Both the position numbers and the translations under genes were made by a program. From positions 1 to 64,000 of the forward strand of contig JBFLYK010000001.1 in assembly GCA_040756995.1 (NCBI GenBank): 64,000 nucleotides of DNA, read 5' to 3'. Position 1 is the first letter of the stretch; every line of letters begins with the position of its first letter. Shown here piece after piece: positions 16,682 to 25,040 of the stretch. The stretch is from BP-133 sp040756995. Its GTDB lineage: Bacteria; Actinomycetota; Acidimicrobiia; IMCC26256; BP-133. The notes under the pieces are model-generated. The model saw only the letters and a list, made by a program, of their open reading frames with translations, was not told the origin of the DNA and made no database searches.

Positions 16682-17520
16682 ACCTCCTCGCCGCCCTCAT
16701 CGGCGCCGGCCTCGCCGGTGGCCTCCTGCTCGTCGTCTCCGGTCTTCGCCGCCCCGGTACCCCGACCCTCCGGCACACACCGATCATCGGCATGGAGGCC
16801 CGTCGTCGGTTCCCGCCCGCCGCCGGCGCCGCGCTCCTCGCCGCCGCCTTCACCCGCTGGCCGGTGGCCGCCGTGGGGGCTGGGATCGCCGGATGGTGCT
16901 GGCCCGAGCTCTTCGGCGGACGGGCCGCCCGCGAACGGGCCATCGCCCGCACCGAAGCCATCGCCACCTGGACGGAGATGCTGCGGGACACCATCTCAGG
17001 CGCCCACGGCCTGGAGGAGACGATCGTCACCACCGCCACGGTGGCCCCCGCTCCCATCCGGCAGGAGGTGTCCATCCTCGCCACCCGCCTGGAGCAGGAG
17101 CCGCTGGACGTGGCCCTGCGGTCCTTCGCCGACGATCTGTGTCACCCCACCGGGGACCTCGTGGTCGCCGCCCTCACCCTCGCCGCCCGCGGCAGCGTCG
17201 GTGAACTCGGCGAGCTGCTCTCCGCTCTGGCCAGCACCGCCCGGGACGAAGCCGCCATGCGCCTGCGGGTCGAGGCGTCCCGGTCGCGGCTGCGGACCGC
17301 GGTGCGGGTCATCGCCCTCTGCACGGCCACCACTGCCGTGGGGCTCATCCTGCTGAACCGCTCCTACGTGGCGGTGTACGGCACGGCCATCGGCCAGACG
17401 GTCCTCGCCTTTGTGGCGCTCATGTGGGGCGTGGCGTTTCGGTGGCTGGCGAAGATGAGCGAGTTCGTCGGCCCAGAGCGGTTCCTCACCGCCTCGGCCG
17501 AGACCGGAGCGGGGCGATGA
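16678..17520 (+). CDS. tadB: TadB-like type II secretion F-domain protein
   Basis: A 280-residue inner-membrane platform protein. N-terminal membrane segments (LLAALIGAGLAGGLLLVVSGL and a second near residue 60) precede a GspF-type helical domain (WTEMLRDTISGAHGLEETIVTTATVAP, then EQEPLDVALRSFADDLCHPTGDLVVAALTLAARG) and C-terminal helices. TadB and TadC form the base that TadA acts on. ATGA overlap with tadA at 16678. Confidence 0.9.
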   Translation: MNLLAALIGAGLAGGLLLVVSGLRRPGTPTLRHTPIIGMEARRRFPPAAGAALLAAAFTRWPVAAVGAGIAGWCWPELFGGRAARERAIARTEAIATWTEMLRDTISGAHGLEETIVTTATVAPAPIRQEVSILATRLEQEPLDVALRSFADDLCHPTGDLVVAALTLAARGSVGELGELLSALASTARDEAAMRLRVEASRSRLRTAVRVIALCTATTAVGLILLNRSYVAVYGTAIGQTVLAFVALMWGVAFRWLAKMSEFVGPERFLTASAETGAGR

Positions 17521-18413
17521 CCGCCGCGCTGCTCGTCGGCCTCGGCTTTGGTGCGGGCCTGCTCCTGGTGGTTTCCGGGATCCGGCCGGCGCCGGTCCCC
17601 CTCGGGCGGGCCCTGGCGGATCTCAACCGACGCCCCCGGGCGTCGTCACCCGACCCCACCGCCCAGGGTCTGCCCCTCGCCACCCGCCTGTTCGGCCAGC
17701 CGTTGCTGCGCACCGAGCCGGGCCGGCGCCTCACCGGACGGGTCGCCGCCGATCTCCACCTCGTCGGGATCACGCCAGCTGAGCACCTCGTCCAGTGCGT
17801 GCTGTGCGCGTTCATCGGGCTGGCGTGGGCGCCGGTCATGACGGCACTCCTTTCCATCGGCGGCGCGTCGGTCTCGATCACCCTTCCGCTGTGGTGCTCG
17901 GTCGCGCTCGCCCCAGCCGGATTCCTCTACCCCTCGCTCAACCTGCGGGCCCGGGCCGCGGCTCGGCGCCGCACCTTCCGGCATGCCCTGAGCGCCTTCC
18001 TCGACATCGTGGCCGTCAGCCTCGCCGGCGGGCGGGGCGTCGAGAGCGCCCTCAACGACGCCGCCGACGCCGGGCAGGGCTGGGCGTTCGCCGACCTCCG
18101 CCGAGCCCTCCTCCAGGCCCGCCTCCTCGGCGAAGCGCCCTGGGACGGGCTCGGCCGCCTCGGGGAAGAGCTGGGTGTCGCCGAGCTGAGCGAACTGGCC
18201 GCCAGCGCCGGCCTCGCCGGCTCCGAAGGCGCCCGGGTGCGGACATCGCTCGCCGCCAAGGCAAAGGCCATGCGCCAACGCAGCCTGTCCGACGTCGAAG
18301 GGGCGGCCCAGGCCGCCAACGAACGGATGTCCCTCCCGATCATGCTGCTGATGCTCGGATTCGTTGTACTGCTTGGCTTCCCGTCTCTCATGCAGGTTCT
18401 TCAGAACCTGTAG
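17517..18413 (+). CDS. tadC: TadC-like type II secretion F-domain protein
   Basis: A 298-residue protein whose ATG overlaps the tadB stop. It has an N-terminal helix, a central pair of membrane helices (around VLCAFIGLAWAPVMTALLSIGG), a GspF-like domain (RRTFRHALSAFLDIVAVSLAGGRGVESALNDAAD), and a final helix (SLPIMLLMLGFVVLLGFPSLM). It is the second platform subunit, partner of TadB. Confidence 0.9.
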   Translation: MTAALLVGLGFGAGLLLVVSGIRPAPVPLGRALADLNRRPRASSPDPTAQGLPLATRLFGQPLLRTEPGRRLTGRVAADLHLVGITPAEHLVQCVLCAFIGLAWAPVMTALLSIGGASVSITLPLWCSVALAPAGFLYPSLNLRARAAARRRTFRHALSAFLDIVAVSLAGGRGVESALNDAADAGQGWAFADLRRALLQARLLGEAPWDGLGRLGEELGVAELSELAASAGLAGSEGARVRTSLAAKAKAMRQRSLSDVEGAAQAANERMSLPIMLLMLGFVVLLGFPSLMQVLQNL

Positions 18414-18464
18414 AACACGGCTCGTCTCCCTGTCCATCTCGCCCACTACACGGAGAGCACCGAC

Positions 18465-18656
18465 ATGTACGAGATTCAGTTGATCCAGTACCTCATCGTC
18501 CGGTCGCGGGCCTTCGCCGCTCGCTTCTCGGACGACGAACGAGGGGTCGTCGACACCGTCATCATGATTGCCATCTTTGCCGGGCTCGCCCTGCTGGTCG
18601 GAGGCCTGATCGTTCAGAAGGTCACGGCCAAGGCCGAAAGCATCAAGCTCGACTAG
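18465..18656 (+). CDS. Flp-like pilin subunit
   Basis: A 63-residue protein with a short polar leader containing DDERGVVDTVIMIAIFAGLALLVGGLIVQKVTAKAES. The charged residue before the hydrophobic helix and the small size fit class IVc (Flp) pilins, which are cleaved by a prepilin peptidase and polymerise through the helix. The helix starts at GVVDTVI rather than the classical G-x4-E-Y-x, so cleavage is uncertain. It is expected to be the major pilin; no prepilin peptidase gene is in the operon, so a host enzyme would be needed. Confidence 0.75.
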   Translation: MYEIQLIQYLIVRSRAFAARFSDDERGVVDTVIMIAIFAGLALLVGGLIVQKVTAKAESIKLD

Positions 18657-18660
18657 CACG

Positions 18661-19053
18661 ATGCTGCGCCAGCGCCTGCGGGACGAATCCGGAGAGGCCG
18701 CCGAGGTGGTGCTCGTCACCCCCGTGCTGCTCCTCCTGGTCCTGCTCGTCCTCCAGTTCGGGCTGTGGTACCACGCCGCCCACGTCGCCCACGCCGCCGC
18801 CCAGGAAGGCGTCCGTGCCGCCCGGCTCGAAGGCGGTACCGATGAGGACGGCCGCCAGCGTGCCGAACGCCTGCTGGCGCGGGCCGGCCCGACGATCGTC
18901 GGCGACCCGGTGATCGACGTCTCCCGCGACGTCGCCACTGCCGTCGTCGAGGTCCGGGGCCGGTCAGTTGCCGTGATCCCCGGGATGCGCCTGCCCATCC
19001 GGGCCCGGGCTGCCAGTCCAGTTGAGCGTCTGACCACGGTCACCGCGCCATGA
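18661..19053 (+). CDS. TadE-like minor pseudopilin
   Basis: A 130-residue protein. The N-terminus DESGEAAEVVLVTPVLLLLVLLVLQFGLWYHAAHVAHAAAQEGVRAARLEG is the TadE pattern: G-x-A-x-E-V-V/L followed by one helix and an alanine-rich stalk. A short soluble domain follows. TadE-type pseudopilins are processed and sit at the pilus base or tip. 4-bp overlap with the next gene. Confidence 0.85.
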   Translation: MLRQRLRDESGEAAEVVLVTPVLLLLVLLVLQFGLWYHAAHVAHAAAQEGVRAARLEGGTDEDGRQRAERLLARAGPTIVGDPVIDVSRDVATAVVEVRGRSVAVIPGMRLPIRARAASPVERLTTVTAP

Positions 19054-19460
19054 GACACGAGCAGGGATCCGCGGCGGTCGAACTGGTGCTACTCACGCCT
19101 GTGCTGGTTGTGCTGCTCCTTTTCGTCGTTGGTGTCGGCCGCCTGGCCGAAACCCGAGGTGACGTCGACGCCGCCGCCCGTGACGCCGCCCGGGCGGCGT
19201 CGATCGCCCGGGGTCCGGACTCGGCCCGCAACGACGGGGAGGCCGCGGCCCGACAGCGCCTTGACGAGGGCGGCGTCACCTGCCGCACCCTCGACGTGGA
19301 GCTCTCCACGGCTGAGTTCCGGCCTGGGGGAACGGTGACGGCGACCGTCGGCTGCGTGGTTGACCTGGGCGACCTCACCTTGCTCGGCGTCCCCGGCACC
19401 CGCCGGGTCTCCACCACTTTTGCCGAGCCCATTGATGTCTTCCGGGCGGTGGACCCGTGA
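19050..19460 (+). CDS. TadE/TadF-like pseudopilin
   Basis: A 136-residue protein beginning RHEQGSAAVELVLLTPVLVVLLLFVVGVGRLAETRGDVDAAARDAARAAS, again the TadE-type leader and helix. The soluble part has two cysteines (VTCRTLD and TVGCVVD) that can form a disulfide. It is the second of three consecutive pseudopilin-like genes, all coupled by 4-bp overlaps. Confidence 0.85.
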   Translation: MRHEQGSAAVELVLLTPVLVVLLLFVVGVGRLAETRGDVDAAARDAARAASIARGPDSARNDGEAAARQRLDEGGVTCRTLDVELSTAEFRPGGTVTATVGCVVDLGDLTLLGVPGTRRVSTTFAEPIDVFRAVDP

Positions 19461-19855
19461 TGGGCGACGAGCGGGGCGCCGTCACCGCCTTCGTCGTCAC
19501 GTTCACCGTGGCGCTGCTCGGTGTGGCCGGTCTGGTGGGCGACGGGGGATTCGTCCTGGCCGCCCATCGCCAAGCTGCCGACGAGGCCGAGGCGGCCGCC
19601 CGGGCCGGGGCCCAAGCGGTCGACGAAGGGGCGCTCCGTGCCGCCGGCACCGTTGCCCTCGACCCCGACGCCGCCCGAGCCCGGGCGCTCGACTACCTCG
19701 CGGCCACCGGCCACCGAGGCCGCGTCGAGGTGACCGGCGACACGGTCTGGGTGGAGGTCAGCTTCGAGCGCGACCTCACCCTGCTACGGATGTTCGGCCT
19801 CGGCCCGGTGACCGTCACGGGGGACGGCGAAGCCCACGGGGTCCGTGGCCCATGA
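19457..19855 (+). CDS. TadG-like / Flp-associated pilus protein
   Basis: A 132-residue protein (GTG 19457, or ATG 19460). The N-terminus GDERGAVTAFVVTFTVALLGVAGLVGDGGFVLAAHRQAADEAEAAARAGAQ resembles TadG N-terminal helices, but the large von Willebrand domain of full TadG is missing. The rest is a short beta-rich domain. It completes the pseudopilin set. Confidence 0.75.
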   Translation: MMGDERGAVTAFVVTFTVALLGVAGLVGDGGFVLAAHRQAADEAEAAARAGAQAVDEGALRAAGTVALDPDAARARALDYLAATGHRGRVEVTGDTVWVEVSFERDLTLLRMFGLGPVTVTGDGEAHGVRGP

Positions 19856-19868
19856 CCGGAGGGACCTG

Positions 19869-22800
19869 ATGCGCAGAACCCTGTCCGCTGTTGCCCGTTC
19901 GGCGTGCGCTGCCCTGGCGCTGCTGGTCCTGCTGGTCGGGGTGCCGCTCGCCCTCGCCGCGCTGGTGGGTTGGCCATTGCCCACCCGGCTCCCGAGCTTG
20001 CATGAGGTGGGAGAAGCCCTCGGGGGTTCGACCATCTCCGACGAGGCGTTGATCAAGGGCATCGCCGTGGTCTGCTGGCTGGCCTGGGCGCAGCTCGTTG
20101 CGTCGGTGGTGGTCGAGGCGTACGCGGCGGCCCGGGGGCATGCCGCGGCGCGACTGCCGCTGGGCGGGTTGCTCCAGCCGCTCGCCCGCCAGCTGGTGCT
20201 GACCGCCGTCGTGCTCCTCCCGCCCGTCAGACCCACGCTGGCGGCTCCCATCCCGATCAAGGCGGTCGCGGCGGTCGAGACGCACCCGCTCGAGTGGCGC
20301 GGCCTCCGGTTCGACTCCGCCACGACGCCGGTGACGCCAGCTCCCGACGCCGCCCCGAACAACCCGGCGGTCCCGGCCCCCACCTGTATCGTCGAGCCCC
20401 GCGACTCGTTGTGGCGGCTGGCGGAGCGCCACCTCGGCAACGGCTACCGCTGGCGGGAGATCTTTCAGCTCAACGAAGGTGTCCGCCAGGACGACGGGCG
20501 GTCGCTGCGGGAACCTGATGTCATCCGCCCTGGGTGGGTCCTGACGCTGCCGCCCGACGTTGTCGGGATGAGCAGGCCGACACCCGTGGAGGGATCGACA
20601 CCAGCACCATCTCCAGTTTCCCCACCTTCACCCCAGACGCCGCCTGGGACCCCGGAGGTTCCGCCTGCGACTCCAGAGGTGCCGCGTGCGACTCCGGAGG
20701 TTCCGCCTGCGACCGCCGAGGCGCCGCCTACGACCCTGGAGGTTCCGGCTGCGACCCCCGAGGTTCCGCCTGCGACCCCGGAGGTTCCGCCTGCGACCGC
20801 CGAGGCGCCGCCTACGACCCTGGAGGTTCCGCCTGCTACCGCCGAGGCGCCGCCTACGACCCTGGAGGTTCCGGCTGCGACCCCCGAGGTGCCGCCTGCG
20901 ACCCCGGAGGTGCCGCCTGCGACCCCCGCAGTGCCCGCTCCCAGCGCCGGTGGCCCGCTCCAAACTCCACTCACCTTCCCCGAGGGCGCTCCCGCAGCTC
21001 CAGACACCGCGGCCCCGAAGGAGAGTGCAGGCACCAATCAGGGCACGGCCGAGCCGCCCGCCGGTGACAGCGGCGAGGACGACGCCGAGGTCCCGGTGCC
21101 TGCCCTGGCCAGGATCGGGCTCATGGCCACCGGCGTGGTCATCACCATCGACCGGCTGCGCCGCGTCCAACAGCGCCGCCGCCGACGCGGCCGGACGATC
21201 CCCGTGCCCGCCGGGTCGGCCGCCGAAGCCGAACGCGGCCTCCGGGCAGCCGCCGCGGGCGCCCCCACCGACCGCCTGGACGTCGCCCTCCGGTCGCTGT
21301 CGGCCCACCTGGCGACGCGAGGGGCCGGCCCGACGCCCGCCATCGAAGCCGTGACCGTCAGCGACGAAGCCATCGAGATCCTCCTGACCGAACCGGCGAC
21401 CGCCCACCCCGGCCCGTTCGTCGTCACCGCCGAAGGCCGGTCCTGGACCCTGCCCACCGAAGCGGAAGTCCCTGCGGCGACCGTGGAACGCCCAGCCCTG
21501 GCGCCGTTGCTCGCCGTGATCGGCACAGCTGACGAGCGGCAGGTGCTCGTCGACCTAGAGGCGCGATCGACCACGGCGCTGATGGGTGAAGCCGACGCCG
21601 CTGTCGGGCTGTTCGCGGCGCTCACCCTCGGGCTGGCCACTAGCCGCTGGGCGGATGATCTGCGCGTCGTCGTGATCGGCCAAGTCCCTGACGGACTCCG
21701 GGTCCTCGAACGGATTCGCGTCGCCGCGACGGTCACCGAGGTGGTCGACGACCTGGAAGCCGACAGCCGCGCCCTCAGCACCGAACTGGCGGCTTCCGGG
21801 GCATCGTCGACTCTCGAGGCTCGTCTGGCCACGACCCCCGACGGCTGGGTGCCAACCGTCGTGCTCGTCGACGACCCCAGGGATCCCTCCCTCGCGCGAC
21901 TCCTCCAGATCGCCAGCGAGTGGCGCGGACTCGCTGTCGTGGTGCTCGGCTCGCCGCCCGTACCCGTGGCGCGGGAGATCACCGTCACGGACAGGACCGT
22001 CCGGGTCTCGCCACCAGGGCTCAACGTTTCACCGCTTGGCATCACCGCGGGACAGATTGGAGCGGCAGCAGAGGTCATCGACCTCGCCGCCTCCCGCCAG
22101 GAAGGAGAAGCGACCGTCCCGCTTGTCCCTGAAGGGAAACGTGTCACCGAACCTGCTGCCATCGGTCACGACCGGATCCCCATTCCTGCTGCGGTGAAGA
22201 GGCAACCCCCGGAGGTCGAAGTCCGCATCATCGGATCACCCGAGATCGCCGGCGGGAAGGAGCCCATCGACCGCCGGAAGTCGAAGGAGCTCGTCGTCTA
22301 CCTCGCCCTCCACCCCCGGGGATCTGACGAAGGTCGGCTCAAAGCAGCCCTGTGGCCCAGGAAAGCTCCCAGCTCCGGGACGTTCAACCAGACCGTCAGC
22401 AAGGCACGCGTCTCCCTCGGCCGAGCCGAGGACGGCAGCCATCACCTGCCGCATGTCGCCGACGGGCTCTACCGCCTCGGTCGTCACGTGGCCATCGACT
22501 TCCACCGGCTCGAAGCGGCCTTCGCCGCCGCCACCACGCGCGCCAGCGACGACGTCATCGAGGAACTGGCCGCGGCACTGAGCGCCGTGCGGGGCGTGCC
22601 CTTCGAAAGCGGCGGGGCGGGCTACGAATGGGCACACACCGAAGGCCTGATCGGCCGCGTCGAGGCCGTCGCTGCCGACGCCGCCCTCCTGCTCTGCGAA
22701 TGGTTCCTCGACCGGCGCGACACCGCCCGCACCCAGTGGGCCGCCGCTCAAGGCCTGCTGGCCTCCCCCGGTGACGAACGGCTCTTCCGGGCCCGTATGC

Positions 22801-22955
22801 AGGCGCACGACCTCGCCGGCAACCCCGCCGGTGTCGAGTCAGTAATGGAAGAGCTCTGCCACGTCATCGAAGCCCTCGAACCCTATGACGAGCTCCACCC
22901 GGAAACCGTCGCCCTCTACGAAGAGCTCAGGCGGCGGGGACGCAGGACAGGCTGA
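19869..22955 (+). CDS. Large membrane protein with LysM, Pro-rich repeats and a C-terminal BTAD (SARP-like) module
   Basis: A 1028-residue protein; ATG 19869 follows GGAGGG. In order: membrane helices in residues 10-125 (CAALALLVLLVGVPLALAALVG and two more), a LysM domain at about 172-230 (DSLWRLAERHLGNGYRWREIFQLNEG), a Pro/Glu/Thr repeat tract at 258-355, another membrane helix near 415-430, a long soluble region, and from ~784 a winged-helix plus BTAD region (RRKSKELVVYLALHPRGSDEGRLKAALWP, then tetratricopeptide-like helices to the end). LysM would hold peptidoglycan outside while the BTAD part, known from SARP activators, lies inside. Such proteins accompany conjugative elements in actinobacteria. 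It could sense or anchor the wall during transfer; the regulatory output is inference. Confidence 0.85.
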   Translation: MRRTLSAVARSACAALALLVLLVGVPLALAALVGWPLPTRLPSLHEVGEALGGSTISDEALIKGIAVVCWLAWAQLVASVVVEAYAAARGHAAARLPLGGLLQPLARQLVLTAVVLLPPVRPTLAAPIPIKAVAAVETHPLEWRGLRFDSATTPVTPAPDAAPNNPAVPAPTCIVEPRDSLWRLAERHLGNGYRWREIFQLNEGVRQDDGRSLREPDVIRPGWVLTLPPDVVGMSRPTPVEGSTPAPSPVSPPSPQTPPGTPEVPPATPEVPRATPEVPPATAEAPPTTLEVPAATPEVPPATPEVPPATAEAPPTTLEVPPATAEAPPTTLEVPAATPEVPPATPEVPPATPAVPAPSAGGPLQTPLTFPEGAPAAPDTAAPKESAGTNQGTAEPPAGDSGEDDAEVPVPALARIGLMATGVVITIDRLRRVQQRRRRRGRTIPVPAGSAAEAERGLRAAAAGAPTDRLDVALRSLSAHLATRGAGPTPAIEAVTVSDEAIEILLTEPATAHPGPFVVTAEGRSWTLPTEAEVPAATVERPALAPLLAVIGTADERQVLVDLEARSTTALMGEADAAVGLFAALTLGLATSRWADDLRVVVIGQVPDGLRVLERIRVAATVTEVVDDLEADSRALSTELAASGASSTLEARLATTPDGWVPTVVLVDDPRDPSLARLLQIASEWRGLAVVVLGSPPVPVAREITVTDRTVRVSPPGLNVSPLGITAGQIGAAAEVIDLAASRQEGEATVPLVPEGKRVTEPAAIGHDRIPIPAAVKRQPPEVEVRIIGSPEIAGGKEPIDRRKSKELVVYLALHPRGSDEGRLKAALWPRKAPSSGTFNQTVSKARVSLGRAEDGSHHLPHVADGLYRLGRHVAIDFHRLEAAFAAATTRASDDVIEELAAALSAVRGVPFESGGAGYEWAHTEGLIGRVEAVAADAALLLCEWFLDRRDTARTQWAAAQGLLASPGDERLFRARMQAHDLAGNPAGVESVMEELCHVIEALEPYDELHPETVALYEELRRRGRRTG
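20640..20935 (+). repeat. In-frame Pro-Glu-Thr tandem repeats
   Basis: About 14 copies of a 21-base unit encoding variants of PEVPPAT and AEAPPTTLEVP, within the large LysM-BTAD gene. Two unit types alternate in longer blocks, so larger segments were duplicated as well. It forms an extended spacer likely to cross the cell wall. The length is expected to vary between strains by slippage or recombination. Confidence 0.85.
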
Positions 22956-23135
22956 ACCGGCATCTCCCCATCCTCACGGATCGTCAACGAGCGTCGCCAT
23001 AGTGGCAAAGACGCGGTTGCAACCAGAAGCGTGATTCGCGTCTTGGTCGGCAGGTGATGACACCGGGAAGAGCAACGGCGTGATCAGCTTCCCCTCTTGA
23101 CGGGCAGGCGGCAGACGACTGACGACACCGTCCGG
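22956..23135. other. Gap between the tad operon and whiB
   Basis: No gene seen in about 180 bp up to the whiB promoter, apart from an imperfect palindrome GACACCG-T-CCGGTGTC (about 23124-23140) that overlaps the TGTCGG box of that promoter and could be an operator. Confidence 0.4.
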
Positions 23136-23167
23136 TGTCGGGAATCGGCTCCTCGATGCGCATAGGG
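23136..23167 (+). promoter_or_regulatory. Transfer-regulon promoter 2 (whiB)
   Basis: TGTCGG (23136-23141), 15 bp, TGCGCATAGGG (23157-23167), 44 bp before the whiB ATG. The -35-like box sits within an imperfect palindrome. Confidence 0.75.
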
Positions 23168-23211
23168 CTGCTGGCAGACAGACCTTTGCCCAGCGCCCCT
23201 GAAGGAGGCCG

Positions 23212-23532
23212 ATGTCCACCACGAACAGCAGCGTCTGGATCGTCTCCAGGGTGACGCTCGAAGAGACACCCGCCCCCGGCCCCTGGGTGAAGCGTGCCGC
23301 CTGCGCGGGAATGCCCACCGACTGGTTCTTCCCCGACGACCCAGCCGACTCCGAAACCGCCCGTGCCGTCTGCCGGCCCTGCCCGGTCCGGTATGACTGC
23401 GCCGCCTACGCCCTCGCCGTGCCCGGCATCGGCGGTATCTGGGGCGGCCTCAGCGAAACCGATCGGCGTCGCCTCCGCCGATGCGAAGGTGCCCTGTCGC
23501 AGAAGCAGATGCTCGCTGCCGCGTTCCGCTGA
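23212..23532 (+). CDS. WhiB-family transcriptional regulator
   Basis: A 106-residue WhiB-like protein; GAAGGAGG precedes ATG 23212. The four cluster cysteines are present: C in RAACAGMPTDWFF, C-x2-C in CRPCP and C in YDCAAYAL. The signature turn GIWGGLS and a basic C-terminus (RRRLRRC) follow. WhiB proteins bind a [4Fe-4S] cluster and sigma factor region 4 to activate selected promoters. It is encoded on a mobile element and driven by one of the four shared promoters, so it may be an autoactivator of transfer; that link is inference. Confidence 0.95.
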   Translation: MSTTNSSVWIVSRVTLEETPAPGPWVKRAACAGMPTDWFFPDDPADSETARAVCRPCPVRYDCAAYALAVPGIGGIWGGLSETDRRRLRRCEGALSQKQMLAAAFR

Positions 23533-23687
23533 GTCGGCCGACCCTCGAGGCAATATGGCCAGCTGCGGCAGTACCAGCCGAGACGGCTCCGCGAGCAGGA
23601 GGAACCAAAGCAACCGGCCTGAAATCGGCGGCGCCAGTGCCAGGGCATGTGCTGGTGGACTATCCGCAGCCCACGGCGTAGGACATC

Positions 23688-23963
23688 ATGGGGATCGTGA
23701 AGCTCGATGGATGGAACCACATCCCTCGCGGCTACGGCCTCCAGTGGGAACTTTCCCAGGCGCCGCTCTGGCTAAGAGTGTGGTTCCGCTTCCCGGTGCT
23801 CGACCGCTTCGCCTACCCCGTCGTCATCCGCCGCGGATTCGCTTCTTTGACTCCCCATCGCGGGTGGGCCGACGACGATCGGGAGCAGGTACCGCCCGGC
23901 TGGCGCATCACGGCCTCCGAGCCAGTGACGACTCTCCTTGAGCAGCGCCCTTGGGAGCCCTGA
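23688..23963 (+). CDS. Conserved-looking small protein, unknown function
   Basis: A 91-residue protein from ATG 23688 with aromatic-rich composition (GWNHIPRGYGLQWELSQAPLWLRVWFRFPVLDRFAYP). No signal or membrane helix is certain. It ends 13 bp before the Clp-N gene on the same strand, so the two may be cotranscribed. No family is recognised. Confidence 0.5.
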   Translation: MGIVKLDGWNHIPRGYGLQWELSQAPLWLRVWFRFPVLDRFAYPVVIRRGFASLTPHRGWADDDREQVPPGWRITASEPVTTLLEQRPWEP

Positions 23964-23976
23964 GGCGGTGGGGGCC

Positions 23977-24615
23977 ATGCGATTGCTCAAGATCGGGGCG
24001 GACGAGGCGACGCGGCTCGGGCAGCACTGGATGGGTCCAGAACACACGCTGCTGGGCATCTTGCGGGGGGACTCGCATGACCTGGCCCGACGGGCGTTGG
24101 AGCAGGCGGGGATCCATGCCTCCATGGTGGAGGGGTGGATCAGCCGGATGGACAGCGACAAGGGAAAGGAGAGCTCCGGCGTCACGCCAAATCCGAGGTG
24201 GTACACGATCCACGGGCGAGCGGAGGGGATCGCCATCGGTCTCGGGGCAGAAGAGGTCGGGACCGTCCACTTCCTGATGGCTCTCCTCTGGGACAACCGT
24301 CGTTCGGGCCTCACCGAAGCGCCAGGTGTGAGCAGGGAGGCGGTAATCGGAGCCCTAGCCGAGCTCCGTGTGGCCCTGCCACGGCGACCGTTGCCAGAGC
24401 TCGAGCGCAAGCTCGACATGACGCAGTACGTCGAGTTTCCCCGCAGGATCGCCTCACAGGTACTCGCCCTTCTGGCTGAACGCCACCCGCCTGGTAGCGG
24501 GCCCCGCTTCGCGTTCAACTACAAGGACGACGAGATCGCCTGGGTCCGGGCCGAGGAGGGCATCGACCTGCAGGGGATCGTGGACGAGGCGCTCGACGTC
24601 GAGGGCGACGACTAG
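23977..24615 (+). CDS. Stand-alone Clp N-terminal (R) domain protein
   Basis: A 212-residue protein from ATG 23977. Two Clp-N repeats are visible: DEATRLGQHWMGPEHTLLGILRGDSHDLARRAL near residue 8, and AEEVGTVHFLMALLWDNRRSGLTEAPGVSREAVIGAL near residue 88. The AAA+ modules of ClpC/ClpA are absent. Such proteins can bind the substrates or adaptors of ClpC and redirect or block the protease. Residues 150-212 are unrelated (RFAFNYKDDEIAWVRAEEGIDLQGIVDEAL). It converges with, and overlaps by 4 bp, a ClpX zinc-domain gene on the other strand. Confidence 0.8.
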   Translation: MRLLKIGADEATRLGQHWMGPEHTLLGILRGDSHDLARRALEQAGIHASMVEGWISRMDSDKGKESSGVTPNPRWYTIHGRAEGIAIGLGAEEVGTVHFLMALLWDNRRSGLTEAPGVSREAVIGALAELRVALPRRPLPELERKLDMTQYVEFPRRIASQVLALLAERHPPGSGPRFAFNYKDDEIAWVRAEEGIDLQGIVDEALDVEGDD

Positions 24616-24833
24616 CTGTTCGAGCCGAGGGCGGCGTCCTCGTCGAGAATCTCGTTGCAAAGTCGGACACAGCGCTCGCAGATGAAGAGTCCCGGGCCAG
24701 CCACCAATCTTGGAAGCTCGGTCGCCGCTACCGAGTCTGGTTGGATCGGCCTCCCGGGTTCGTCGCAGAATGCGCACCTTGCAGGATCGGGGAACTCACG
24801 ACCCGCCGGGAGCGGAAACATGGGACGATCCAC
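24612..24833 (-). CDS. Stand-alone ClpX zinc-binding domain protein
   Basis: A 73-residue protein with C20-x2-C23 and C52-x2-C55 (ARCAFCDEPG, then GPGLFICERCVRLCNEIL), which is the ClpX N-terminal C4 zinc finger without the ATPase. The spacing between the pairs is longer than in ClpX (28 against about 18 residues). In ClpX this domain dimerises and binds adaptors such as SspB. A free copy could compete for adaptors. Its gene is convergent with the Clp-N gene. Confidence 0.75.
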   Translation of the reverse strand: MDRPMFPLPAGREFPDPARCAFCDEPGRPIQPDSVAATELPRLVAGPGLFICERCVRLCNEILDEDAALGSNS

Positions 24834-25040
24834 GGTTACCAGTTTGCCGTACCAGCGGCACCCCGCATGGGTGCACCATGCTGGGCTCCGGGATTCTGTC
24901 CGTATGGGTCCCGCTCGACCAGCGCCGGTGCCGCCGACGGGCCATCATCGTGCGGTGGACGAACTCGGATCGTTGTCACTCGCGGTGGGAGGCGACCTCC
25001 AGGCGTGCGGCGTCCGGCTGATTCGCGCGCCGGCGACAAG

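Noticed and set aside
20640..20935. CRISPR-like array
   Set aside because: The repeats are in frame, have no unique spacers and encode Pro-Glu-Thr units of a protein.
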